A stretch of 64,000 nt of DNA from Pseudomonas baltica (GTDB lineage: Bacteria > Pseudomonadota > Gammaproteobacteria > Pseudomonadales > Pseudomonadaceae), in NCBI RefSeq assembly GCF_031880315.1, contig NZ_CP134771.1, positions 1,736,001 through 1,800,000 of the forward strand. The letters run 5' to 3'. Positions 53,393 to 61,753 of this stretch are shown piece after piece. The notes under the pieces are model-generated. The model saw nothing but the letters and a program-made list of their open reading frames with translations, did no database searches and was not told the origin of the DNA. Position 1 is the stretch's first letter. Each line of letters starts with the position of its first letter. The position numbers and the translations under genes were made by a program.

Positions 53393-54724
53393 ATGGATGA
53401 CACACCTTTCAGTGCAGCAGATGAACAACACGATGCCCCGCGGCGCACCTTTCTCAAGCAATCCCTCGGCGTACTCGGCGCTGGCGCAGCGCTGACCCTG
53501 CTGCCGGCGGGCCTGCAGTCGAACGTCTGGGCGGCCGGCAGCGATGCGCCGGAAACCACCAGGGCCAAGCTGGGCTTCATCGCACTCACCGACGCTGCGC
53601 CATTGTTCGTTGCCGATGAAAAGGGCCTGTTCGCCAAATACGGCATGACCGAAGTCGACATCCTCAAACAAACCTCCTGGGGCACCACCCGCGACAACCT
53701 GGTGCTCGGCTCGGCGGCCAATGGCATCGATGGCGCGCACCTGCTGACGCCCATGGCGTACCTGATGAGCACCGGCAAGATCACCACCAACAACCAGCCG
53801 GTGCCGATCTCCATCCTGGCGCGCCTCAACCTGGCCGGCCAGTGCATCTCCGTGGGCGAGGAGTACTCGGCGCTGAAACTGGGCACCGATTCGAGTCCCT
53901 TCAAGGCCGCCCTGCTGGCCAAGAAAGCCGCCGGCAAGACGGTCAACGCCGCAGTGACCTTTCCCGGTGGCAACCACGACCTGTGGATGCGCTACTGGCT
54001 CGCCGCCGGTGGGATCGACCCCAACAAGGACGTCGCCACCATCGTCGTACCGCCGCCGCAGATGGTCGCCAACATGAAGGTCGGCACCATGGATACCTTC
54101 TGCGTCTGCGAGCCATGGAACTCGCAGCTGGTCAACCAGAAGATCGGCTACACCGCCAATACCACCGGCGAGCTGTGGGACAAGCACCCGGAAAAAGCCT
54201 TCGCCCTGCGCTCGGACTATGTCGCCACCAACCCTAATGCCGCCAAGGCATTGCTCAAGGCCATCATGGAAGCGCAGATGTTCTGCGAAAAACCGGAGAA
54301 CAAGGACGAGGTCGCGCAGATCTGCGCCAAGCGTCGCTGGATCAACGCACCGGTCGAAGACATCGCTTCGCGCATGAAGGGCACCTTCGCCTACGGCACC
54401 GGCAAGGTGGTAGAAAACAGCCCGTTCATGATGCGCTACTGGGATGACCACGCCTCCTATCCCTTCAAGAGCCACGACCTGTGGTTCCTCACCGAGAACC
54501 AGCGCTGGGGCTACCTGCCGCAGAACCTCGATACCCAGGCGCTGATCGACAAGGTCAACCGCGAGGACATCTGGCGCACGGCTGCCGGCGAATTGAACCT
54601 GTCCGCCGAGCTGATCCCGACCTCGACTTCCCGTGGCATCGAAACCTTTTTCGATGGCAAGCAGTTCGATCCACAAAACCCTAAGGCCTACCTCGACAGC
54701 CTGGCGATCAAGGCGTTGGTGTAA
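53393..54724 (+). CDS. nrtA: CmpA/NrtA-family nitrate-binding protein, Tat-exported
   Basis: 443 residues. A twin-arginine signal (PRRTFLKQ, Arg17-Arg18, then GVLGAGAALTLLPAGL) directs folded export to the periplasm. The mature part matches CmpA/NrtA solute-binding proteins (LGFIALTDAAPLFVADEKGL, GGNHDLWMRYWLAAGGIDP, TFCVCEPWNSQLVNQKIGY). It captures nitrate or nitrite for the ABC importer encoded next. GGGGAA lies 7 bases before the ATG. Expression probably depends on passing the leader terminator. Confidence 0.91.
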   Translation: MDDTPFSAADEQHDAPRRTFLKQSLGVLGAGAALTLLPAGLQSNVWAAGSDAPETTRAKLGFIALTDAAPLFVADEKGLFAKYGMTEVDILKQTSWGTTRDNLVLGSAANGIDGAHLLTPMAYLMSTGKITTNNQPVPISILARLNLAGQCISVGEEYSALKLGTDSSPFKAALLAKKAAGKTVNAAVTFPGGNHDLWMRYWLAAGGIDPNKDVATIVVPPPQMVANMKVGTMDTFCVCEPWNSQLVNQKIGYTANTTGELWDKHPEKAFALRSDYVATNPNAAKALLKAIMEAQMFCEKPENKDEVAQICAKRRWINAPVEDIASRMKGTFAYGTGKVVENSPFMMRYWDDHASYPFKSHDLWFLTENQRWGYLPQNLDTQALIDKVNREDIWRTAAGELNLSAELIPTSTSRGIETFFDGKQFDPQNPKAYLDSLAIKALV

Positions 54725-54751
54725 CTCCCTGACATCTGCGGGGCCTCTGAG

Positions 54752-54825
54752 GGCCTCTTCGCGGGCAAGCCTCGCTCCCACAACGGCATGCATTGTGGGA
54801 GCAAGGCTTGCCCGCGAAGAGGCTC
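54752..54825. repeat. REP pair (REPIN) inside the nitrate operon
   Basis: GCCTCTTCGCGGGCAAGCCT and TGGGAGCAAGGCTTGCCCGC then GAAGAGGC, a near-perfect inverted pair between nrtA and nrtB. In such positions REPs can lower expression of downstream genes relative to upstream ones. Confidence 0.92.
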
Positions 54826-54873
54826 GCAATCCCAGCGCAAAATACCGTTATTCACGCATCCTTGGAGACGCCG

Positions 54874-55749
54874 ATGAACGCTGATGCAAAACTACCCAAG
54901 GCCACCGCTCACGCGCTAGAGCCCAAACCGATTGTTCAGCGCCCGATGCCCGGCTGGCTCAAGCGCCTGCGCACGGCGTTGCTGCACAATGTCGTGCCAC
55001 CCCTGGTGATCGCCGCCCTGCTGCTGTGTCTTTGGCAACTGCTGTGCAGCGGCAAGGGCTCGGCGTTGCCGCCACCGACCCAGGTGATCAAGGACACTTG
55101 GGAGCTGATCGTCAATCCATTCTTCAACAATGGCGGCAACGATGTCGGCATGGCCTGGCAACTGCTCGCCAGCCTCAAGCGCGTCGCCTACGGCTACCTG
55201 CTGGCAGTGGTCGCCGGCATCAGCCTGGGCGTGCTCGTCGGACAATCGAGCTGGGCCATGCGCGGCCTCGATCCGCTGTTCCAGATCCTGCGTACCGTGC
55301 CGCCGCTGGCCTGGTTGCCGCTGTCGCTGGCAGGCTTCAAGGACAGTCACCCGTCGGCCATCTTCGTGATTTTCATCACCGCCATCTGGCCGATCATCAT
55401 CAATACCTCGGTGGGCGTGCGCAACATCCCCGACGACTACCGTAACGTCGCCAAGGTGCTGCGCCTCAATGGCATCGAGTACTTCGTCAAGATCATGCTG
55501 CCGGCCGCCGCGCCGTACATCTTCTCCGGGCTGCGCATCGGTGTGGGCCTGTCGTGGCTGGCGATCATCGCGGCCGAGATGCTGATCGGCGGCGTAGGCA
55601 TCGGCTTTTTCATCTGGGATGCGTGGAACGCCTCGCGCATCAGCGACATCATCCTCGCGCTGTTCTACGTCGGTATCGTCGGCTTCTGCCTCGATCGCCT
55701 GGTCGCCCTCGTGGGCCAACTGGTCACCCGCGGCACGTCCGCCAGCTAA
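54874..55749 (+). CDS. nrtB: Nitrate ABC transporter permease
   Basis: 291 residues, about six membrane segments, with the EAA-type loop (AKVLRLNGIEYFVKIMLPAA) that contacts the ATPase. Family pattern ILRTVPPLAWLPLSLAGFKD and GLSWLAIIAAEMLIGGVGIG is that of NrtB/SsuC-like permeases. GGAG precedes the ATG at 54874. Forms the channel with the ATPase encoded 12 bases downstream. Confidence 0.92.
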   Translation: MNADAKLPKATAHALEPKPIVQRPMPGWLKRLRTALLHNVVPPLVIAALLLCLWQLLCSGKGSALPPPTQVIKDTWELIVNPFFNNGGNDVGMAWQLLASLKRVAYGYLLAVVAGISLGVLVGQSSWAMRGLDPLFQILRTVPPLAWLPLSLAGFKDSHPSAIFVIFITAIWPIIINTSVGVRNIPDDYRNVAKVLRLNGIEYFVKIMLPAAAPYIFSGLRIGVGLSWLAIIAAEMLIGGVGIGFFIWDAWNASRISDIILALFYVGIVGFCLDRLVALVGQLVTRGTSAS

Positions 55750-55761
55750 GGAGCACAGCCC

Positions 55762-56607
55762 ATGGGCACACGTTATCTGAGCATCGAAAACGTCGACAAA
55801 CATTTCGAGCGCGACGGGGTCAGCAGTCAGGTCCTGAGCGGCGTCAACCTGGACATCGAGCGCGGCGAATACATCTCCATCATCGGCCACTCGGGCTGTG
55901 GCAAATCGACGGTATTGAACATCGTCGCCGGGCTGCTGCAGGCCAGTAGCGGCGCAGTGATCCTCGATGGCCGCGAAGTGCATTCGCCCGGCCCGGATCG
56001 CAGCCTGGTGTTCCAGAACCACTCGCTGCTGCCGTGGCTGACGGTGTACGAAAACGTCTCGCTGGCGGTCAACAAGGTGTTCAAGTCGAGCAAGACCAAG
56101 GCCGAACGGCACGAATGGACGCTGTACAACCTGGAGATGGTCAGCATGGGCCATGCATTGCACAAGCGCCCGAGCGAGATTTCCGGCGGCATGAAGCAGC
56201 GCGTCGGCATTGCCCGCGCCATCGCCATGCAACCCAAGGTGCTACTGCTGGACGAGCCGTTCGGCGCCCTCGACGCCCTGACCCGCGCGCATCTGCAGGA
56301 TGAAGTGATGCGGATTCAGGGCGAACTGCACAATACGGTAATGATGATCACCCACGATGTCGACGAGGCCGTGCTGCTGTCCGATCGCATCGTGATGATG
56401 ACCAACGGCCCGGCGGCGACCATCGGCGAGATCCTCAGCATCGACCTGCCGCGCCCGCGCAACCGCATCGAGCTGGCGGACGATCCGCTGTATAACCAGT
56501 ATCGTCATGCGGTGCTGAGCTTTTTGTATGAAAAGCAGCGCAAGGTGGAGGATGTCGGCGCTCGGCGTTCGGTTGCCCCAGCGGCCAAGGATCAGGCCCG
56601 GGCTTAA
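55762..56607 (+). CDS. nrtD: Nitrate ABC transporter ATP-binding protein
   Basis: 281 residues. Walker A GHSGCGKST, signature region SGGMKQRVGIARAIA, Walker B LLLDEPFGALDALTR and H-loop ITHDVDEAV. It lacks a fused solute-binding domain, so it is of the NrtD/NasD rather than NrtC type. AAGGAG lies just upstream of the ATG. It is the last gene of the operon; nitrate or nitrite reductase genes, often found next, are not present here. Confidence 0.92.
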   Translation: MGTRYLSIENVDKHFERDGVSSQVLSGVNLDIERGEYISIIGHSGCGKSTVLNIVAGLLQASSGAVILDGREVHSPGPDRSLVFQNHSLLPWLTVYENVSLAVNKVFKSSKTKAERHEWTLYNLEMVSMGHALHKRPSEISGGMKQRVGIARAIAMQPKVLLLDEPFGALDALTRAHLQDEVMRIQGELHNTVMMITHDVDEAVLLSDRIVMMTNGPAATIGEILSIDLPRPRNRIELADDPLYNQYRHAVLSFLYEKQRKVEDVGARRSVAPAAKDQARA

Positions 56608-56640
56608 GTACGATACTGCAAGATTTGCAGTGGCGCGTCG

Positions 56641-56730
56641 GGCCTATTCGCGGGCAAGCCTTGCTCCCACTCTGCAAACAGTTGCATCGGCGTACCCCTG
56701 TGGGAGCAAAGCTTGCTCGCGAAGACGCCG
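56641..56730. repeat. REP pair (REPIN) after the nitrate operon
   Basis: TTCGCGGGCAAGCCTTGCTC and TGGGAGCAAAGCTTGCTCGC then GAAGACGCC, inverted, about 35 bases apart. Confidence 0.9.
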
Positions 56731-56867
56731 GAGAATGCTGCGCAGGACCACAGCATGACTTCGGCTCTCAAACATACAGTCACACTCTTTGAGGCCTCGG
56801 CGCATGGCATCGACAACAAGGTCTGCGCTTTAATAGCCGCCCTATCGAGCGACGGCCTGCCACCAAT

Positions 56868-58175
56868 ATGGATTTTCAATCACTCTGGCTGCGCGCCCAC
56901 CATCTCTGGGACGCGCTTGATCAACATCCTTGGCTGCACGCCACTCTGGGCCTCATCCTGCTGTTCGGTGTGGCCTTGGCGCTCGGCCGGGTCGCGCGCT
57001 ATGTGATCATCCACGGCATCAAGCTGCTCAGCCGCCAACCGGCGCTGCATTGGCTCAGCGATTTTTTGCACAACAAGGTCTTCCACCGCCTGGCCCAGAC
57101 GGTCCCCTCGCTGGTCGTGCAATTCGGGCTCAATCTGGTGCCGGAATTGACCGAAGTCGCCCGCCACTTCCTCGGCAACGGCGCCCTGGCCTTCACCATC
57201 CTGTTCCAGATGCTTGCCGTGGGCGCCCTGCTCAACGCCTTGCTGGACATCTACGCGCGCACCGAACATGCCCGCACCCGCTCCATCAAGGGCTATGTGC
57301 AACTGGCCAAAATGATCCTCTACATCTTCGGCGCCATCATTATCGTCGCCACCCTGATCGACCGCTCGCCGCTGTTGCTGCTGTCCGGGCTGGGCGCCAT
57401 GTCGGCCGTCATCCTGCTGGTCTACAAGGACACGCTGCTGTCGTTCGTGGCCGGCGTGCAGCTGACCAGCAACGACATGCTGCGGGTCGGCGACTGGATC
57501 GAAGTACCCCAGGTGGGGGCTGATGGCGATGTGGTGGATATCACCCTGCATACCGTGAAGGTGCAGAATTTCGACAAGACCATTGTCAGCATTCCTACCT
57601 GGCGCTTGATGTCCGAGTCGTTCAAGAACTGGCGCGGCATGCAGCAGGCCGGTGGCCGGCGCATCAAGCGCAGCCTGTTCATCGATTCAAGTGGCGTGCG
57701 CTTTCTGCGCCAGGACGAGATCGAGCGGCTGACCCAGGTGCATCTGCTGACGGACTACATGGGCCGCAAGCAAGCCGAACTGCAGAGCTGGAACGAAGCC
57801 CAGGGCAATGTCGCCAGCGTCGCGGCCAACCGCAGGACCATGACCAACCTCGGCACCTTCAGGGCTTATGCCCTCGCCTACCTGAAAAGCCATCCGGACA
57901 TCCAGCCGAACATGACCTGCATGGTCCGGCAGATGGAAACCGGCGCCGAGGGGGTGCCGTTGGAGATTTACTGCTTTACCCGCACGACGGTCTGGGTGGA
58001 GTACGAGCGGATTCAGGGGGATATCTTCGATTACCTGCTGGCGGTATTGCCGGAGTTCGGGCTGGGGGTGTTTCAGCAGCCGAGTGGCGCGGATATACGG
58101 GCAGGGTTACTGGGGGGCGGTATACGCCTGCCATCCGCGGATGCGCCCTCCATCCCATCTCCGATGCAGGAATGA
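56868..58175 (+). CDS. Mechanosensitive channel, YbdG/MscM-like
   Basis: 435 residues, about five membrane segments followed by an MscS-type beta domain. Pattern VILLVYKDTLLSFVAGVQLT, RVGDWIEVPQVGADGDVVDI and ADVMEIG-like TLHTVKVQNFDKTIVSIP marks the YbdG branch, which has an insert in the soluble domain. Acts at the inner membrane to release solutes on osmotic downshock. Start ATG at 56868. Earlier frames in the gap lack support. Confidence 0.9.
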   Translation: MDFQSLWLRAHHLWDALDQHPWLHATLGLILLFGVALALGRVARYVIIHGIKLLSRQPALHWLSDFLHNKVFHRLAQTVPSLVVQFGLNLVPELTEVARHFLGNGALAFTILFQMLAVGALLNALLDIYARTEHARTRSIKGYVQLAKMILYIFGAIIIVATLIDRSPLLLLSGLGAMSAVILLVYKDTLLSFVAGVQLTSNDMLRVGDWIEVPQVGADGDVVDITLHTVKVQNFDKTIVSIPTWRLMSESFKNWRGMQQAGGRRIKRSLFIDSSGVRFLRQDEIERLTQVHLLTDYMGRKQAELQSWNEAQGNVASVAANRRTMTNLGTFRAYALAYLKSHPDIQPNMTCMVRQMETGAEGVPLEIYCFTRTTVWVEYERIQGDIFDYLLAVLPEFGLGVFQQPSGADIRAGLLGGGIRLPSADAPSIPSPMQE

Positions 58176-58310
58176 CCGCAGCGCAGGTACGCCACTGAAT
58201 GGGTATATCGCAGTCATTGCCGCTGCGCGCGGGTATGCAATTGCTTCCAGGGCTACGGCGCCCTAATAGGCTGCTGGCTTGAAAGTGATGGATCCTTGGA
58301 ACTGGAGCAC

Positions 58311-59207
58311 TTAGCGCTCCAGACCCGAATCAGCGTGGCGCGAGGCAGGCGAGTGGCAAGCCCGTCGCCCACGCCGACTGATCCACAACGACGCCATAAT
58401 CACCCCCCCACCCAACGCCAATCGCCCCAGCGGCTCGCTCTGATTCCATATCAGCAGATTCAGCAACAGCCCCACCGGTACATGCAGGTTGTTCATCACC
58501 GCCAAGGTCCCACCGCTCACCTGACACGCGCCCTTGTTCCACCAGTACATGCCCAGCGCCGTGGACACCAGCCCGAGGAACATGAGCACGCCCCACTGCA
58601 GCGGCGCCTCTGGCCAGTGGTGCAAGTTGCCGAACGCCAGCCAGGCCGGCAACGCCACCAGCAATGCCCCGACATAGAAATAGCCGAATCGCCGGTAATG
58701 CGGCAGATCACTGGGGTAGCGCGCAATCAGGTGCTTGTACATCACCTGCCCCGCCGCATAGGTGAAGTTGGCCAGTTGCAACAGCAAAAAGCCCATGAAG
58801 AAGTCCGCACCGATGCTGTCGAAGCGAATCACCGCAGCGCCCATCACCGCCACCAGCGCCGCCACCAATCCCCAGGGATTGAAGCGCCGATTAAGCGCGT
58901 CTTCGATCAAGGTCACGTGCACCGGCGTGAGGATGGTGAAGAGCAGCACCTCGGGCACAGTCAGCACGCGAAAGCTCAGGTACAGGCACACGTAGGTGAC
59001 GCCAAACTGCAAAGCGCCGATCAGCAGCATCGAGCGCATGAACCGTGGCTCGACCTGACGCCAATGGGTCAGCGGGATGAACACCAGGCCGGCGAAGAGG
59101 ATTCGCAAGACCACAGCCAGGTAGCTGTCGACGTGGCCAGCAAGGTAGACGCCGATCAGACTGAAGGAAAATGCCTGGATAAGAGTAACGATCAGAAGGT
59201 AGGGCAT
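58311..59207 (-). CDS. EamA/DMT-family transporter
   Basis: 298 residues, ten membrane segments in two EamA repeats (ILFAGLVFIPLTHWRQVEPR in the first, LMFLGLVSTALGMYWWNKGA in the second). Exports or exchanges metabolites; substrate unknown. GAGG lies 6 bases before the ATG at 59207. It is divergent from a LysR gene, which probably regulates it. Confidence 0.88.
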   Translation of the reverse strand: MPYLLIVTLIQAFSFSLIGVYLAGHVDSYLAVVLRILFAGLVFIPLTHWRQVEPRFMRSMLLIGALQFGVTYVCLYLSFRVLTVPEVLLFTILTPVHVTLIEDALNRRFNPWGLVAALVAVMGAAVIRFDSIGADFFMGFLLLQLANFTYAAGQVMYKHLIARYPSDLPHYRRFGYFYVGALLVALPAWLAFGNLHHWPEAPLQWGVLMFLGLVSTALGMYWWNKGACQVSGGTLAVMNNLHVPVGLLLNLLIWNQSEPLGRLALGGGVIMASLWISRRGRRACHSPASRHADSGLER

Positions 59208-59382
59208 GACGGCCTCGTGCAGTGAGCCGGCGACCATAGCGGCTCGCTCGGCGTGAGGCAATTGTTGTGCTTGGTTGATCGCTTCGCCTATTAACCTTCG
59301 ATGAAACATTTGAAAAAAGGCTCGTAATCCATCGATTTAATTGTTTTATTAGCCAGATGTGTAATTACCTAGAGAGCCGGTC
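59208..59382. promoter_or_regulatory. Divergent promoter region of the DMT transporter and LysR genes
   Basis: AT-rich in its second half. TTAAT-TGTTTT-ATTAG at 59337-59352 is an imperfect inverted repeat of LysR type. It is the only such motif I see in this gap. Confidence 0.4.
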
Positions 59383-60306
59383 ATGAAAGCGCCACGCGTA
59401 ACCCTCGACCAATGGCGCACGCTTCAGGCAGTGGTCGATCACGGCGGATTCGCCCAGGCCGCCGAAGCCTTGCACCGTTCGCAATCGTCCGTGAGCTACA
59501 CCGTCGGGCGCATGCAGGAGCAACTGGGCGTGCCGTTGTTGCGTATCGATGGCCGCAAGGCGGTACTCACTGAAGCGGGTGGCGTATTGCTGCGCCGCTC
59601 CCGGCAGCTGGTCAAACAGGCCAGCCAGTTGGAAGACCTGGCGCTGCATATGGAACAGGGCTGGGAGGCGGAAGTCCGACTGGTGGTCGACGCCGCTTAC
59701 CCCAGTGCGCGGCTGGTCCATGCGCTGACGGCCTTCATGCCGCAAAGCCGTGGCTGCCGCGTGCGCTTGCGTGAAGAAGTGCTGTCAGGGGTCGAGGAGG
59801 TGCTGCACGAAGGCATCGCCGACCTGGCCATCAGCGGCTACAACATCCCCGGTTACCTCGGCACGGAAATGAACGCAGTCGAGTTCGTCGCCGTCGCCCA
59901 CCCTGACCACGCGCTGCACAAGATGAACCGCACACTGAATTTTCAGGACCTCGAAAGCCAGCTCCAGGTGGTGATCCGCGATTCCGGCCGCCAGCAACCA
60001 CGTGATGTCGGCTGGCTCGGCGCCGAACAGCGCTGGACCGTCGGCAGCCTCGGTACCGCCGCCACGTTCGTCGGCAGCGGGCTGGGTTTCGCCTGGTTGC
60101 CTCGGCACATGATCAGCCGCGAACTGCGCGAGGGCGTGCTCAAGCCACTGCCTTTGGATCAGGGCGGCTCGCGCCATCCGCTGTTCTACCTATACTCGAA
60201 CAAGGATAAACCTCTCGGCCCGGCGACGCAGATCCTCATCGAGTTGTTGCGCACTTTCGATACCACCCCGCTGAGCACCCTGCAAGCCACTGCGCTGACC
60301 GTCTGA
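59383..60306 (+). CDS. LysR-type transcriptional regulator
   Basis: 307 residues. Winged helix (VTLDQWRTLQAVVDHGGFAQ, LHRSQSSVSYTVGRMQEQLG) and effector domain (VRLVVDAAYPSARLVHALTA). Divergent from the DMT transporter gene and 12 bases ahead of a hydrolase gene. The most likely target is the divergent transporter gene, but the genes behind it share its transcript. Effector unknown. Confidence 0.9.
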   Translation: MKAPRVTLDQWRTLQAVVDHGGFAQAAEALHRSQSSVSYTVGRMQEQLGVPLLRIDGRKAVLTEAGGVLLRRSRQLVKQASQLEDLALHMEQGWEAEVRLVVDAAYPSARLVHALTAFMPQSRGCRVRLREEVLSGVEEVLHEGIADLAISGYNIPGYLGTEMNAVEFVAVAHPDHALHKMNRTLNFQDLESQLQVVIRDSGRQQPRDVGWLGAEQRWTVGSLGTAATFVGSGLGFAWLPRHMISRELREGVLKPLPLDQGGSRHPLFYLYSNKDKPLGPATQILIELLRTFDTTPLSTLQATALTV

Positions 60307-60318
60307 CAAGGAAGCTCC

Positions 60319-61122
60319 ATGGCTCGCTTCGACCACCAAGGCTGCGCCCTGCACTATGAAGTCACCGGCCATGGCAGCCCTGTGCTGCTGTTGCATGGCC
60401 TGGGCTCCAGCGGGCTGGACTGGGAATACCAGACCGAGGCGTTGGCGGCTCACTATAAAGTCATCGTGCTCGACCTGCGCGGCCATGGCCAATCCGCCAA
60501 GCCCCCCGAGCGCTACAGCATCGAAGGCTTCAGCGCCGATGTCATCGCGCTGCTCGAACACCTGGGTTGCGGGCCGGTACATCTGGTCGGCCTGTCGATG
60601 GGCGGCATGATCGGTTTCCAACTGGCGGTGGATCATCCGCAGTGGCTCAAGAGCCTGTGCATCGTCAACAGTGGCCCACAGGTCAAGCTGCTTTCCCCGA
60701 GCGATTACTGGCAGTGGCTCAAGCGCTGGAGCCTCATGCAGGTGGCCAGCATGCGCACCATCGGCATCGCCTTGGGCAAGAATCTTTTTCCCAACCCCGA
60801 CCAGGGCGCACTGCGCGCCAAAGTCGCCGAGCGCTGGGCCGGCAACGACAAACGCGCTTATCTCGCCAGCTTCAACGCCATCGTTGGCTGGGGTGTGCAG
60901 GAACGTCTCGGCGCCATTGACTGTCCTACCCTTGTGATCAGCGCTGACCACGATTACACCCCGGTGGCGGTAAAAGAACATTACGTCACACTCATTCCGG
61001 ACGCGCATCTGGCGGTCATCGAAGATTCGCGTCACGCTACACCGCTGGATCAACCAGAACGCTTCAACCAAACCCTGCTGCGCTTCATCGCCACCGCAGA
61101 CAACACCCTCAAGGATCAATGA
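60319..61122 (+). CDS. Alpha/beta hydrolase
   Basis: 267 residues, cytosolic. [10 protein letters not shown] oxyanion region, [11 protein letters not shown], nucleophile Ser93 (GLSMGG), acid in ISADHDYTP and histidine in [11 protein letters not shown]. Resembles 3-oxoadipate-enol-lactonase-like and esterase-like hydrolases; no aromatic degradation genes are nearby, so the substrate is open. AAGGAAG precedes the ATG. It lies between the LysR gene and ppiA with short gaps, suggesting one transcript. Confidence 0.88.
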   Translation: MARFDHQGCALHYEVTGHGSPVLLLHGLGSSGLDWEYQTEALAAHYKVIVLDLRGHGQSAKPPERYSIEGFSADVIALLEHLGCGPVHLVGLSMGGMIGFQLAVDHPQWLKSLCIVNSGPQVKLLSPSDYWQWLKRWSLMQVASMRTIGIALGKNLFPNPDQGALRAKVAERWAGNDKRAYLASFNAIVGWGVQERLGAIDCPTLVISADHDYTPVAVKEHYVTLIPDAHLAVIEDSRHATPLDQPERFNQTLLRFIATADNTLKDQ

Positions 61123-61126
61123 GTCC

Positions 61127-61699
61127 ATGTTCAAGAAAATCCTGATCGCCGCCTCCACCCTGCTCTTCGCCGCCAACCTGATGGCCGCGCAACCGGCCAG
61201 CGGCAACAAGCCCCACGTATTGCTGCACACCAGCAACGGCGACATCGAGCTGGAGCTGGATGGCGACAAAGCGCCCATCAGCACCAAGAACTTCCTCGCG
61301 TATGTCGACAAGGGTTTCTACACCAACACCATTTTCCATCGCGTGATCCCCAATTTCATGATTCAGGGTGGCGGTTTCACTCAGCAGATGCAGGAAAAGG
61401 ACACCAACCCGCCAATCAAGAACGAAGCCAACAACGGCCTCGAGAATGCGCGTGGCACCATCGCCATGGCCCGTACCTCGGATCCTGACTCCGCCACCAG
61501 CCAGTTCTACATCAACCACCGCGACAACGACTCGCTCAACTACGCCCCGGGTAACGCTGGCTACGCGGTGTTCGGCAAGGTGGTCAAGGGCATGGATGTC
61601 GTCGACATCATCGCCAACAGCAACACCACGACCAAAAGCGGCATGCAGAACGTGCCCGTCGACCCCGTATTGATCCTTTCGGCCAAGCGCATCGACTGA
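61127..61699 (+). CDS. ppiA: Periplasmic peptidyl-prolyl cis-trans isomerase (cyclophilin)
   Basis: 190 residues. Sec signal ([16 protein letters not shown]) and a cyclophilin domain: [45 protein letters not shown]. Key catalytic Arg (FHRVIP) and Gln/Phe residues are present. Speeds proline isomerisation during folding in the periplasm, as E. coli PpiA. Starts 4 bases after the hydrolase stop. Confidence 0.94.
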   Translation: MFKKILIAASTLLFAANLMAAQPASGNKPHVLLHTSNGDIELELDGDKAPISTKNFLAYVDKGFYTNTIFHRVIPNFMIQGGGFTQQMQEKDTNPPIKNEANNGLENARGTIAMARTSDPDSATSQFYINHRDNDSLNYAPGNAGYAVFGKVVKGMDVVDIIANSNTTTKSGMQNVPVDPVLILSAKRID

Positions 61700-61753
61700 C
61701 GTCTAGCTCTAGCCCGCCAGGACTGCCCCAATCGCACAGGAGAGCCCGCCCCC

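Noticed and set aside
51755..54829. Two long minus-strand frames (51755-53179 and 53375-54829)
   Set aside because: Shadows of nasR and nrtA, both with clear family motifs on the plus strand.
56713..57006. 97-codon plus frame overlapping the channel gene start
   Set aside because: No ribosome-binding site, starts within a REP pair and overlaps the well-supported channel gene in another frame.
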